This document shows positions 21,601 to 34,763 of a DNA stretch of 64,000 nucleotides, piece by piece. The position numbers and the translations under genes were made by a program. Under the pieces are notes generated by a model. That model was not told where the DNA came from, searched no databases, and saw only the letters and a list, made by a program, of their open reading frames with translations. How positions within the stretch are numbered: the stretch's first letter is position 1; each line of letters opens with the position of its first letter. The DNA is from Panicum virgatum (lineage: Eukaryota; Streptophyta; Magnoliopsida; Poales; Poaceae): positions 55,010,195 through 55,074,194 of the forward strand of contig NC_053144.1 in the NCBI RefSeq assembly GCF_016808335.1, read 5' to 3'.

Positions 21601-24600
21601 TTTGCAAGTACATGGATTGGTGAAACTAGATTGCCGTTCACCTGCAGAACATAAGAATTATGAAGACAATATGGAATTCATCCTTAACAATGTATAGTCA
21701 TTTTTCTTATTTTTCTTCAAAACTTACCTTTGCTGCAATCATTTTGTTGCCAATTTCAGTATGGATCAAATAAGCATAATCAACCACTGTGGCTCCCTTA
21801 GGAAGGTTTTTAATCTACATGTAACAGCATATTCAGACCCCCCCAAAACAGGATATATGCTATTAAGTAATGTATCCAAGTTCATTGCCTCACCTCGCCT
21901 TTAGGAGTAAACACAAAAACACGACTTCCCAGAAGATCTCGGGTGATTGTATCAACAAATTCCCGAGAACTCATATTACCAACAAACTCTTCTTGCCATT
22001 CGCGGATTGCGTTGAGCCAACCAATCTATAAAAGATGGTAAGATATTCAAATATCTCCCAAGCCCACTGGTAATAATATTTAAGGCAGAAGTACAATAAG
22101 CTTTAAAAAAATCAGTATTAAAGAGCATATAATACCCTCAGAGCAAATCCTGTATTGTTGAGGCAGATTACTTTTCCCTTGGAATTTCTTCCACTTGATA
22201 TTCCAGGGCGAACAGGTCCAGAAACCACTCCCCTTCCACTGTAATGTGCAGCAATGCCTCTTTCTGCTATTAAATCCATATCTTCTGTTCTAATCTGCAA
22301 TAAAGTTAGAATTTTTACATAAATCGCAATGAACAACATAATGAAAATACATTCTTTGTTTGAGATTTGCCTGTTTTAATTTAACAAATTAGTAAGCAAC
22401 ATTACCTGAACTTCCAAATGGAACATACTCTCATTAAGAAATGGTATCACTGTTGTGTGTAGACTTTGGTAGCCATTAGGTTTTGGAGTTGCAATGTAAT
22501 CTTTTACCTGTTGCAACAATTGATTGCTAGATAAAATGGTATAATTCGCAAAAGAACATTGAATAGGACAAAAAGCAGATAACTCACAGCTTGAGGAATG
22601 GGTGTCCATATGCCATGAACGAGACCAAGAACATGATAGCAGATCTAAATTGAATTAAACATACTTGTGACTTATGAGCCAATAACAAATTCAATGTATA
22701 GGCGTATTGTAATTTGTTGTTAGATGTACCTGTTGTGCAGTGCACAATGGCCCAACACCATTGCAGGATTTTGGTTTTATGATGATCCGCAGCTAAGCAA
22801 ATAACAAGTAGTTATTTTACAAACATGGGATATTAAAAAGGGTAATATAAATAGTATGAAAATTCGGAAAAACGTACCTGAGCAACCTGGTTCACCTCAT
22901 TTATTGAACTCTTGGATTTGAGTGTAGTTTTGTAAATGCTGAAAGATGGCTCAAATAATAAATAATCCACCAAATAAACAACCATACCAATTTCAAACTA
23001 AGAACCAGAGGACACTTGTGACATAATATTAATATATTTTGATTGATCTTTTGGTTTAAACTGCAATTGAGACGCATAATTAAGCAAATGAGCATGCAGG
23101 CGCTACCATACCACAAAGTAGTGAAAATGTGTAGCAAAATGGTACATGTTATGATCTCATAGGAAATGAGTTGCAAAATTATGCAAGAAAGATCTAGGCA
23201 ATACTATAGCATGTTAGCACTACAGCAAGCATTACATTGTATTCAGTCTGACATGAAATAGATAGAACTCTCTTTGGAGTATCAAGCCAGCAGCACTTTC
23301 AGTTTAATGAGATGGCATGTGCTCACCTGTAGAGCTCTTTGTAAACTGAGCGCACTTCTGTCTCAACACTCACAAGATCAAGAAACTGATCCTCAGCAAT
23401 CTTTTGCCTTAAAATTCTATTTGCCTGGAATTAAGAAGTCACAAAGTAATGCCATCCATTGCAAACACGAGAGAATGATATTGAATCATGCAGTATCAAT
23501 CGTAACATATAAGTAGCAATCAAACACAGCACCTCTTCCAATTCTTGTTCATGAGCTTTGTACAAGTCTTCAACTCTTTTCCTTAGTTCAACAAAGCCCA
23601 TGGGGTTCACGTACATGAAGGATAGATATTCCAGCTCAGACTACAAAGACAAAAGCTGCTGGTCAAATGGAAGGAAGAACTAAGAGTAAAACATCAGATA
23701 TTCCTCATAAATGAACAGATACTCCACAGATCTACATAGAATTGAGAGCTAAAAAACAATACAGTATTAAATTTAGCTCTTGTATGTCCTAGGCAACATC
23801 AGCAGCAGATACCTTTATTCGGTACATCCCAAGGAGTTTTGCTAGAGGGGCAAAGACCTGCAATGTCTCCATGGCGATGGCATACTGCAAAAAGTTGTCC
23901 TTAGTGCTTAGAATGAAAGTATGGTGCAGGCGTGTCTTAAGTCACTGGAACAAGAACTCACCTGCTTGTGCTGGGGCATATGTGTAAGAGTACGCATGTT
24001 ATGCAACCTGTCTGCCAGTTTGACAATGATCACACGAACCTACAGCATTGTTGTTTATATTACATATTTTAAGTTAGAGCTACAGAAATAAATCTCTTTT
24101 TTTTTATAAGATAGTCCATATGTGATTAAAAAAAGATACCTCTTCTGTCATGGCAAGAAACATCTGCCTTAGGTCTTCTGCTTTAAGATCTTGTTTCGAA
24201 CTACCCTCACTTTTGCACTGAAGTTTACCCAACTTAGATACCTACATTAAAAAGAAGTAGGTTTTGGCATTCAATTTATTACATATATTTATATAAACTG
24301 CAACCATACAAAAAAAAAGAGGAAAGATTGAAGTCACCGATAGTGTACCTTTGTCTCCCCTTCAACAATGCGACGCACAGTTGGCCCAAACTCATTTTCT
24401 ATTCTTTCAAAGGTAACCACATCTGTATCCTCAACAGTGTCATGTAGTAAACCAGCAGCAATTGATTCCCAGTCAAGTTCCTAATTATGCATGTTGAACA
24501 GAACAGAACTTAGGTTCATTATGTATACTAGGGACAATTAAAGAAATCACATCAACATAGTGCCATGTTTTCGCAATCAAGTTCCTAATTATGTCCAATG

Positions 24601-27600
24601 AGAAATAAAACTTTCATTGCTACTAGCCCCTAGGGAAACTCAAGGAAAATGCATCACCAGTGTCAACAATATTACTACTCACATGCTCTCCAAGAATACG
24701 AGCAACTTCAACAGGATGAATAATGAATGGCTCTCCACTTCGCCGTTTTTGTCCACTGTGTGCTTCATATGCCAACTGCAATTATTAATGAGATATCATG
24801 AGGCAGCCATTCATGCAGGCACTTCAACAGAAACCAAAAAGTTCATAAATGCTTTCTAAAATAGCATGGAAGGAATATCGTGTATCAGTTACCTTCAAGG
24901 CGTCATGCACAAAGTTTAACTCTTCAGGTCGGAGATATGAAACAACTGGTTTGAGATCCTGTTATACAAATGCAGAAAACAGTTATAATTCACTAGGATT
25001 GAAGTCAACTCTTGCTTCACATAAGGAACCTTAGCATTAACACTAAGCCATGCTTCACGTAAGGACTACCAAGTTACAAAATACAGTGGCATTGGGAAAA
25101 AGTGGCATGGTTGGTGAAATGAATGTATTGTGCTCAGCCCAGAACTTCTACATTTTCAGAAGTTCTCAAGGAGCTTGACTTCCTCTTCCTTTTTAGTTAA
25201 AACCTTTGTTGGCACCATGGAAGTGAAACAGAAAATAATTCCGTGGTGTTCAACTATCAGGAACAGAATGATTCCTTACTCAATGCATATGCTAGAACAT
25301 TCATGCTAAAGTTAGAGGTACGATGGCAAGCACCGTACATCATTTCTTTTAAGAAAAGGAACAGGCCAAACACTGTTGTATTTTTCACTAAAAGAACACA
25401 CATCTCTGAATGGTGAAAAAACTGCAGACCAAACTGAGGGAATTGATCAAAGCCCAAAACTGTAGCGCTTCAAATATGTGCAAAAGAACACATTAAATGA
25501 AATCATTGTAGTGAACAAATAACACACCTCCCATAAAGTCTCTGGGGAGATGAAGAAGGATTCAGATGATGAATAGCAGTAAGCTCTCCATGTTGGGTCA
25601 ACAGTAGACCAAGGTCTGACAAAACTTTCAGAGTAAGCAGGCGATGAACCATAACCAAATCTCCCTTTATTAATGTCCTCATCCAAGGTGATGTGCAGTA
25701 ACTGAAAAGATAAGCAACAGGCGATAGAAAATAACTCAACTACTTTAATATATAACCAACGGAATGTGACTGTAGAAACTAAAAAATGTAGCATGCTAAC
25801 CAATGGAAACGTGACTGTAGAAACTAAAAAATGTAGCATGCACAAAACAACCATATTATGAAATGGAATTAAAAACTCACAAATTAACAATATCATGATC
25901 AGCACCACCACCAAGGTGGAGTATAAAGCGAAATGGTCACCAAAGTTACATGACACGTACCATCACAACCTCTAGAATTCTGTTTAGTTGTATTAAGAAC
26001 ATTGGAGTGTCTTCTGATAGTTTTAAAATTCTCTAGAAAACCTTTGGAGTTTGGACAAGTCATCAGAAACATAGCTCCTTAAAGTGTCTATCTTTATCCT
26101 TCCATTCACGACTAAAGGGGCTGAAGCACTCCTCCAGTCTTAGAACACAATTGCTCACAACCCAGCCTTTTTCATCAAAAGAGTGGTCCCAGTACGGTTC
26201 AACTTTTTCTGTCTTGTCCAAAACCAATCAGCACTGTTCCTTACCCACACTACATAAGATATCCAAAGCCCAGAATGACATTCCTTTAGCATCAGAAAAC
26301 ATTTCTGCACCTGTCTTTCCAGCAGGCTTGATCTGAGGTAGTAGCAGAGTGACCACAGAGTTATACCTCCAAATGCTATCTATATGTTTCCGTTATCAAC
26401 ACACCAAGAACAAAACTGAACTATTAGATATTGTACTAGAGAACGCAGTCCTGTAGTTTGTTATTACTGTGGATTCCAGGGAAAACTGGTGATAACTGTG
26501 GGTGAACACAACAGAACTTTAGATGGTTAAGGCATCCTCAAGGAATGGTCCTTTTGGCGTGGAGTAATACATTTTTTTTCTAAGAAGAAAACAACCTCAA
26601 GTTTGTCTGTGAGGTTGCTAAATTCTTAGGAGCACAGCTAGTACTTCCACCAAATATTGGCTACAACAGTAAAATAGATGCTTGCAAAATTTAAATAACT
26701 ATCAATTGGAAAGCTAAAAATGGTATCATTAATCCTCTTATGCTCTGTGACAGAAAGGATGTAATTCTAGAATGCATGCTATCAAACTCTTATATTCACC
26801 ACTAACACATAAAAGCACAAAACTGCATGTGTGAGATAAGCCAATGTCTAAACCACACCTATCTAGTAACAGTTAGAATATGTTTAAAAGTACACCTATT
26901 TATTAACATATAGAGTATGTCTGCTATACATCTATTAAGTAAAGGTCTAGTAGAAAACCATGTCTAGACAGCAAATACACGAAGCATAGAAAAAAAGGTC
27001 AAGGAGGCCAATAGAAAACTGTCATGCAAACCAGATGGCAAAGGTGAAAAAGCAACAGTATAAAGGCATGTCAGTTATTGATTTATCAAGTCAAAGGCAG
27101 GTACATGGAATGATTGTAACTGATATACAGGTGATTACAGGATGCTTGACTACTTCAGGGAGGATCACTGAAACTGAATCTATCCAGAACTTGTGTACTT
27201 TGGAACTTAAAAATGTCATACCATGCATGCAAAACAAATTTCAGATTGTATTGTTCGTCAAACTCAATTACAGAATAAAATGGTCCCTTTACTAGAGTAA
27301 TTCTGATTCAATTGGATGGATTGTAATGCTGCTGATGATGATATAGCATTCAGCTAGTCAGTCAGACAGTAGCAAAAGCAATGATTGCCAGTTTGCCACA
27401 AAAAGGAACAAGCAATGCATTTTGCTCGCCTATAAACCTAGATAAATATTTTCAAAAAAAATAAACCTAGATAAATGATACTGCACTATACTATACTCAA
27501 AAGCCAGTCCTTCATGAAGCCTCGTCCAATTAATTAGCTCACCTCTGTAACTAAATCATGATATATTCTACCGGCATTGAACAGCACTCACCAAGACCAA

Positions 27601-28353
27601 GAGAACATCAGGCTCTATGTCTAATATAAGTTATTCTGTGAATACATTTAACAGGACCTGCTAGCGGAAATTGTAAAACTGATCATGTAAGGTAACCAAA
27701 TAAATGCATAATGAAATTAAACAGCTAACTGAATAATTGTAAAAAAATCTGCAAGGAAAGCGCATTTTAAATTCTTATCCTGCATAACTTAGAGGCTAGA
27801 GGGCTCAATTTGAAGTCAGATAAAACATGTTTGCTACTAGAATGGAGAATCGAGTTGTAGACCACTACATCCACTAAGTTGGCCCCAAGTAGGCAAAACA
27901 CGAACTCCATATCACGAAATCCATATCCACACTATGGCTCGAAATAACAGAAACAGCAAGAGAGCAGCAGCGACGCACCGAGTTGTTACTCCGTCGGGAC
28001 CGCCCACGCCTCCTCCAGCCGCCTCCGGCCTCGGCGTGGCCGCAGGAGGAGCACGGGGCGGTGCTGGCGAGCGCGCCCGTGAGCGCGCGCGGCGCGTTCC
28101 ACGCGCACGAGAGCACGCTGCATTCGTAGGGCCTCCCGCCCCCCTTCCACGAGGCGGCCCTGCACGAGCTCACGCACTCCAGCGACGACGCTGCGCACAG
28201 AGGCACCACGAAAGGCGTCACACCCCCTGAAGGGAGCGGCGAAATCGAGAACCCTAGGCGGCGCAGCGGAGCCCGTAGGACCGAATTGCGCTGCTGCGGC
28301 GGGGAGGTGCGGATGCGCCCGTTACCTGGCACGGCGGGCGGCGGGGTCTGCAT
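18684..28353 (-). CDS. RSH1: RelA/SpoT homologue RSH1, plastid (p)ppGpp metabolism, 24 exons, 885 aa
   Basis: Coding exons in transcription order: 28353-28326, 28190-27979, 25701-25528, 24958-24893, 24775-24683, 24480-24349, 24241-24140, 24039-23962, 23884-23813, 23640-23533, 23424-23327, 22938-22878, 22792-22730, 22644-22588, 22507-22406, 22294-22136, 22025-21894, 21814-21728, 21641-21570, 20153-20067, 19990-19540, 19211-19150, 18970-18902, 18776-18684. All have GT-AG borders and the phases close to 2658 bp. Domains: a Ser/Arg-rich transit-peptide-like N-terminus; an HD hydrolase domain with HDTVED; a synthetase-like domain with [10 protein letters not shown] and LEVQIRTEDM; TGS; and a C-terminal ACT region ending [16 protein letters not shown]. 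The length matches Arabidopsis RSH1 (about 883 aa). Arabidopsis RSH1 is reported to be a ppGpp hydrolase lacking synthetase activity; whether that holds here needs alignment. The largest intron is 25702-27978. Confidence 0.95.
20808..20995. mobile_element. Stowaway-like MITE remnant in an RSH1 intron
   Basis: CTCCCTCCGTCCCAGAATTTAG is the well-known grass Stowaway terminal sequence. The opposite terminal repeat is not recognisable, so the copy is truncated or degraded. It lies in the intron between RSH1 exons 19 and 20. Confidence 0.5.
25754..25842. repeat. 44-bp tandem duplication in an RSH1 intron
   Basis: Two adjacent copies, 25754-25797 and 25798-25842, share ACTGTAGAAACTAAAAAATG and differ by a few bases and one indel. 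It is intronic with no evident function. Confidence 0.85.
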
Positions 28354-30672
28354 GGCGCGGCGCCGCGCAATCTCATCGGCGGCGCGGAGGCCCTCGCGCG
28401 GTCGCGGTCGCCGCCGCCTCCGGTGGGGGCGCGAATTGGGGAGAGCGCCGGGAGCGGCGAGCCGGGGTCGAGACTTTGCCGAGGGGGAAGGAGGGGGAGG
28501 GCGGAAGAACTCGTAGAAGGGATAACACGAGACGGAGGCCACACAAACGCCGCGGCCGGTGAAATGGAACAGGGGCGGAGGGGGGTGCGTGCGCGACTGC
28601 GTGCCCTGCCTGCCCTTTTCGCTGGGTGCTCTGCTCTGGACTCCGCAGCTCGCCGGTCTCTGTTCCTATTTTCATCTCGCCGGGCGATTCTGGGTGGTTT
28701 TTATCTATGAATTTTTGTCTGGTCTCCTTGCCGGGGTGGCGTGGATCACTGGATTCTAGCGCTGCGCTCCACTTGTATCGTGTAGTACAGCTGGTCTGAG
28801 CTCACCGCCGGCAAGGCGAGGTTCCGCAGCTCTGTCTTCACAATTCAGGCTTGTGCTTAATGGGGGTGTTCTGAAAACGCCAGATTTTGATGATACTACG
28901 TGTTTTTCGACCTTTGGGGGTGCTTAATGGTTGGGAGAATCTTCTTCTTGGGAAAAGAAAAAGATTGCATGCATGTCTTATTCAAGCAGTCCAGCCTTTT
29001 TTGTCCATTCCTCATTTGCTTTTGGGGCTGTTTCGACCTTTGACTAGCAACTAGAACAAATGAGATTTTCCATGATCATTTCAAATGCCAGCAATGACAT
29101 GTGCAGGCTAGGATAGGTTACTTGCGGTTGTTGTTATCTAACAACGTATAAAGGACTACTCATGTGACATGTAGAGGATATCCGTATCATGAACTTAAAT
29201 AGATCGTAGTAGTATTTTCTACGGAAGAGCAAGGAACGGATAGCTAGGAAGCCTTTGCGCCTATCATGAGTGTTAAAGAGCAAGACCATCCATCGGTACT
29301 ACAAATAGAACTAAGTTTGCAGCATGGATTTGATCCTTTTAAGGAAAATATCTAGTGTTCTTGTACGTTCTTAGTATTTTAATCTACAACCTTGGTTTGC
29401 TTGTGTCTTTATGTTTACTTTGCGGTCCCAGATTACAGATACGTTTTGTTGGTGCCACTATTTCCCACACGGCAAGTTATGCACGCCATACTAAATCCGG
29501 CAAGTATTTGATTACGTGCCCAACATTTCTACTGCCTTGGGCCATCCATCATCATGCACTCGTTTCGAAGTGAAGCCATGTCAAAAACAAGTGTCTAAAT
29601 CTTTTTGGGCCATAAAAATCTTGCAGACCAAATTTCCCGCAAAAGAAAAGTTTAGAAATCTTTTGAAGGCGAGCAAACAGTCTTTCCCAATTTATTCTCC
29701 CCCACCATCTTCCTTTCCCACGCCTTCATTCTTGTTAGTTGAAAGCGGTCTAATGACTTTAAAAAAAAAAGTATATCGGACAACTCACAAGTCCAGCATC
29801 ACACGCCCACTAAATTAAACAACTTAGCGGCATAGCACCAAGTCCACAATGTTTTGTCCCATGCATATGGATCTCCCGACACATAAGCTCGTATAAATCT
29901 ACTTTTGGTGTGCTATTCAAATTTTATTCTAGCTATTCAAACTTTTGTCCCGCTACTGTATAGTTTTTGTTGAATTTTGTCCACCAACTCGTCAGGTAAA
30001 AAGGTTTGTAGTTGCACTCCACTTGCCAAGTGTGTATGTAACAGACATTCGCCAATCTAATTGGATATGACCAGTGGCTGGCACTGATTTGTTGTGAGAG
30101 AAAAGTACTGCTGGTTTACTGATGACGCTGCTGCTGGTTGCCAGCAGAACATAGCATAGCACCAAGCGCCGAGCAGGCAGAGCACGAGATCGTATTCAAT
30201 CCCGTACATAAGCCTGGAAAGCGACCGACCGAGCCTTCAACGTATCACCACCAATGCCGGTGTCCGCCCCAACGAGAGCGCTTCGCTCGATGCTGGCCTG
30301 CGCTTCGGCCCCTCGCTGTTGCAGCAGCTGAGGAACCTCGCCTCCCGTGACCATCTCGCCGAAAGATACACGCAGCCAGCCAAAGAGATGAGCTCCTCTA
30401 CTACGCGGCCTACAGACTAGTGCAAGTAGCCGAGAAAAGCTATCACTCACACCAGTGTCTTGCCGTCCAGGGAAAAGAGAGCATCAGTAAGATCTGACAG
30501 AGATGTTTAGTAGTACGTGTGTGTTTTGATTGGGCACTAATCAAGGTCAGAGCGCTTGGTTAGTGACGACACCTCGCACCCGCGCCCTGCGGCAGCGTGG
30601 CACGCTTTCACGTTGACTCTGGGCGGCCAGGTCGGTGCTGGATTTATAGCCTAGATTCGCATACGTTTAAAG

Positions 30673-30832
30673 ACCGCGTATTATACTTGTTTTTTTAGGT
30701 ACCAGTTCACGTCGGTGCTGCTGTTCAAAGTCAAGCAGGATGTTAGTATCTTACCGCGTATTATACTTGTTTTTTTAGGTACCAGTTCACGTCGGTGCTG
30801 CTGTTCAAAGTCAAGAAGGATGTTAGTATCTT
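30673..30832. repeat. 80-bp tandem duplication
   Basis: Two adjacent 80-bp copies, 30673-30752 and 30753-30832, both starting ACCGCGTATTATACTTG. They differ at a single base (AAGCAGG versus AAGAAGG), so the duplication is recent. Confidence 0.95.
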
Positions 30833-31148
30833 ACTCCTACTTGGGAAGACTAGAGAACCATATTTTTGACTCGAGAGAGGAGCGGAGTCAGTCGAGGAAC
30901 AGCCACGCGAACACATTGGCAAGTTCCGGAGAGATGCATTTGCAAAGTGGACTTCCACATGCAGCATGTGGACACACATGCTGAAGTCAAATGAACGCCG
31001 GCCTGTCACACAGCTGAGTAACCACTTCATTCCACGCCTATAATCTGATAATACCACACATCAACAAAGGGGGCAGCTTCTTTCAAAAAAAAAAACAAAG
31101 GGGGCAGGGTACATGTTACAGGTCTATCGAAGCTTGAAACGAGGAAGT

Positions 31149-31425
31149 TCTCAAAAAAAAAAAAATCTACAGTACTCATCATATTGAATGCTCAGACATA
31201 TAAAATTTTCTACAGTACTCATCATATTAAATGTTCAGATATATGTATGAAGCATTAAATGCAGTTGAAAAAATAACTAATTACATAGTCTAACTGATTA
31301 GCATGAGATGAATCTTATAAGACTAATTAGTCTATGATTAGATATTATTTATCAAGTAACAACGAAATATGCTACAGTACCAAAACCAATAACTTTTCAC
31401 CAACTTCATCAGGCAGCATTTATGG
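31149..31425 (-). mobile_element. MITE of the GGCC-TGTTTAGTT family, inverted copy
   Basis: Read on the minus strand it contains TACTGTAGCATATTTCGTTG, GATTCATCTCATGCTAATCAG, TTAGACTATGTAATTAGTTA and AACTGCATTTAATGCT. These are the same internal blocks seen in the copies at 52610-53059. The distal end carries an internal duplication of TCTACAGTACTCATCATATT (near 31166 and 31210). Confidence 0.7.
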
Positions 31426-32667
31426 TTGGCCCTACCACGTACACGTACTGATCCGCTTTCTTTTCTTAAAGGGTACCGTTGATTATCACGGGAATATTTT
31501 TCTTCTTATACAATTACCTTAAAAGATTACCTGCATGAAACGCAAGTGGCAGAACTTCAAACTGTGGCCATCATCCACACGAACAAGTCCATAATGTTGC
31601 GACTAGCTGATTGTCATGTGCAAGTCCACTCACCAAAGGTAATTAAGATTAATAACATTAATTGATACAGTTCAAATGCTTAATGTGCATGAGCACTCAG
31701 CTACGTGGAAAGCGCACTGATGACTCGCCCCAAATTCAGCTAAACTTCACTAACAGAAAACTCATACATAACTACAGGCTACTGGTTTCCCTAAAAGCAA
31801 AACTATATAATAACATCTAAAAAGAATAATCAATTACAGGGTCATTCTCCAATTTGGTGATACCTGGTCAATGAAGGTAAAACAGACCTAAAAATTACCA
31901 CAATAAACCTAAAGGAGGAGCAAATGTTGAACTATGTTATTTTTGTGGTGAAAATAAAAAGGGGGGAAATCAAGACTCCAATCCCTTTACATTAAACGAC
32001 TGGGTAACTTTGATACAAATACAAAGGATCACTGGAATGAGAAGGCCACACAATCCTTCATGCAGAGCTCTGGTCAAAATCAATATATTACACTGAGGTG
32101 CTGGTCAAAATATTACACTGAGGAGCATATATTGCTCAACTTTGCATGCATCTGAATCTGGATATTCAGGTCCTACAGCCAAAATGAACCCACAAAGAAC
32201 AAATGTAACCGGAAAGTGTTTTCAGCCATGCATGACAACCAGGAACGTACGCAAGTAAGCAACAATAAGAAAAAACAAAAGATTTAAGCTGCTATCCTGC
32301 TTAGTTTATCCAAGGAGCAAAATCAACAAGCAAATTATAAACAGACTATCAAAAGATAATCAGCTAGTGACCATGAATGCTAGGATTTCAAATGTACACG
32401 CCCATCGCCAAAGAGATAAAGGATACTGATGGCAAAAATTGCTAGTTAGATGATTCATGGATGAAGGTGGCAAATGGCATCTTACAATTACATGGCAGAG
32501 GATTCAAACAGCATGCCATCAGAATATAAACTCCACTAGCATAAAAAGGTGGGGCAAGAAATGTCCAAATGAGACTAATAACTTTTTTCTCGAACTACGC
32601 AGGAGAGCTGCGTGTCATTTCATTAAGGTAGAAAAAAGGCAAGAGTGCCCACACAAATACAACACAA

Positions 32668-32702
32668 ACACGCGCGCACGCGCGCACACACACACACACA
32701 CT
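32668..32702. repeat. CG/CA dinucleotide microsatellite
   Basis: Alternating CGCGCGCACGCGCGC followed by (AC)n, a purine-pyrimidine alternating tract with Z-DNA potential. Confidence 0.9.
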
Positions 32703-33120
32703 AATAACTGGTAATGATCATTCGAAGATTCAGGTTCAAACATCCACCATGATGTCAAAAATCAGCTATGCAAAAGCCAACCTTTAAGGTCATATTAACA
32801 TCTTATGTTGTCTAAATATCGCATGCCTGATGTCTCACATCAAAACCATTGACATTCTAACAAAATATGTGCAGAACTCACGCCACAAAGATTAGCTTTT
32901 CAAGATTAATATATGATACAATACATAGATTATACAAATCAAAGAATATACTGTATGTAAATTTGTCGATTTGTAGTTCATACTTGATAACAGCATAGCT
33001 GCAAACTATTCCCCAAAAGCCACAGGTATAGCAAAGTGTTAAAAACAACTCACAAATCTCGTGCCAAGGATTGAGTACAGTGGTAGTACAATATTACATC
33101 AGGGCGCTAGAAAGACATCC

Positions 33121-34763
33121 CTAGTCTGCCAACTTGTTCAAGCGGTGAATTGTACTCCTGGCAAGCCTATTTGCAGGGTCAATCTTCAGAACCAAACGCA
33201 GGTCCTCTGCCCCAAGCCTATATTTCTCCGTGCTTTCATAAAGGAGAGCACGCTGCACTAGCACTGAGACATTCTCCTTATCTTGGTCCAGCACCTGCCC
33301 AGGAGAGAAAACCACAGAGACTCATTAATCGGAACACATTTTTGTACCACCATTCAAGTCTTCTAGTAACAATATATCATGCTAGATCATCTACCACATT
33401 AATCAAAGTACACTTTCAGGGTAATCAATACGTCTACAGGATAATGTATTACCTTAGAGCAGTCAGCGATGGCCTTCTTGTACTCACCAACCTCCTTATA
33501 TGAGGAAGCCCTTGAAGACAACACCTCGACAATGTCTACATCTTTCCCTGATTTCTCAATGAGCACAACAGCCCAAGACAACCACTTGATGGCATCAGCA
33601 TACTGCCCTCCCTTGTAACTATCCATCCCTTTGGCCTTAGCAGCCGATATTGTCAATCCGGATGGTGGCGGTGGCAGGCCGTCCAGCTCTGTGGTTGCAC
33701 CACCACTGTCACCACCACCAAACTCTGCCTCCACATCGACCCAACCATCCATCTCACCAAACATGTCACCCCCACCACCACCATTGCTCGCCGCGGTTGC
33801 AGTCGGTGCAGCTGTGGTCGAAGCGAACAGATTGTCCAAAGGATCCACACTAGAGTTCGCTGCTGCGGCCGCAGGGGTAGGCGCTGGAGCTGATTGGGGT
33901 GGAGGCGTAAAGCTGGAAGGTTTCGTGGCACCAGAGCTCTGGAAAGCCCCGAATCCTGCGTCAGCGCTCTGGAAGCTCCCAAATCCAGCGTTGGCGCTGG
34001 AACTCACGCCCTGGAACGCCCCAAATCCCTGATCCGGCTTGACCGAACTAGCCTGCTTAGCCGCATTCATGGACCCCGGCTTCGCCGCAAATGGATCTAT
34101 CGAGCCAAACGGATCCTTCTTCTGCCCCGTCGGCTGCGCGGCGGGCGTCGCCGCCATGCCCGCGGGCTTCATCGGCCGGCCACCAACGCCGTATTCACCG
34201 GAGCCCATCGGCGCTCCGGTCGTCTTCGGGAGCGCGCTCGCCATGCCGCCCATGGAGAAGGCAGAGCTGCTGGCGCTGGCATTGGGATTCGCGCCGGTGG
34301 GCCTGGAGGCCTGCGGCGCCGCGGCAGATCTGAGCGGCGCGTTGGACTGGGCGCGGGAGGAGCCGGAGCCGCCGAGCGCGGAGCCGAGGAGGTCGCTGAA
34401 GAGGGCAGGGTTGTTGGCCTGCGGGATGCCGAGACCCGATGAGGGCGCGGCGGAGGACCAGCTCCGGCCGAAGATGTCGCCGACCATGGAGGTCGGACCG
34501 GATCCGGCGGGCCCCGCCGCCGACGCCGCGGCGGGGGACGGCTGATGGGTCCACGACGGCTTGGCGCTGGTGGCGGGCTGGTGCGTCCACGAGGCGCCGG
34601 TGGCCGGCCTGGTGGAGGGGTTGGCGGCCGCGCCCGGGCGCTGGTCGCGGAGGGGGCGGGAGCCGGAGGAGCGGGAAGCGTTGATGCCGAAGTCGAACTG
34701 GTAGGAGTCGAAGGAGGTGGTGGTGGGGCGGGAGGAGGAGCGGTCGCCGGAGTAGGAGTTCAT
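33121..34763 (-). CDS. TPR-domain protein with DPF/FGAFQ adaptor-like motifs, 2 exons, 494 aa
   Basis: Exon 1 is 34763-33453 and exon 2 is 33294-33121, joined in phase at a GT-AG intron. Residues 1-130 are Ser/Pro/Ala-rich and disordered, with SFDSYQFDFG and FGRSW. Residues about 210-350 carry DPFGSIDPFAAKP, three GFGAFQ/GFGSFQ copies, DPLDNLF and DMFGEMDGW. DPF-type motifs bind clathrin-adaptor ear domains in other eukaryotic proteins. The C-terminal 120 residues are alpha-helical TPR repeats (KGMDSYKGGQYADAIKWLSW, then YKEVGEYKKAIADCSKVL and the exon-2 DPANRLARSTI). A role in endocytic or vesicle trafficking is inference from the motifs; the TPR part could instead serve chaperone binding. 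High confidence for the gene, low for its function. Confidence 0.88.

Larger units (their letters stand above)
28354..33120. other. Intergenic region between RSH1 and the TPR gene
   Basis: About 4.8 kb. The part next to 28353 is GC rich and should hold the RSH1 5' leader and promoter on the minus strand. The rest contains an 80-bp tandem duplication, a MITE, a CG/CA microsatellite and the 3' region of the TPR gene. ORFs here (for example near 30138-30450) match nothing I recognise. Confidence 0.6.

Noticed and set aside
27874..28542. 222-residue continuous reading of the RSH1 N-terminus
   Set aside because: It runs through a GT-AG intron (28325-28191) and past the exon 2 donor into the next intron; the spliced model fits the family better.
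27934..28710. Plus-strand ORFs over RSH1 exons 1 and 2
   Set aside because: Antisense shadows of the RSH1 coding exons and its GC-rich leader.
30138..30450. Possible gene fragment near 30.2 kb
   Set aside because: GC-richer than the flank and open on both strands, but no motif or splice structure that I can support.
33631..34545. Plus-strand ORFs opposite the TPR gene
   Set aside because: Antisense shadows of the GC-rich coding exon 33453-34763.
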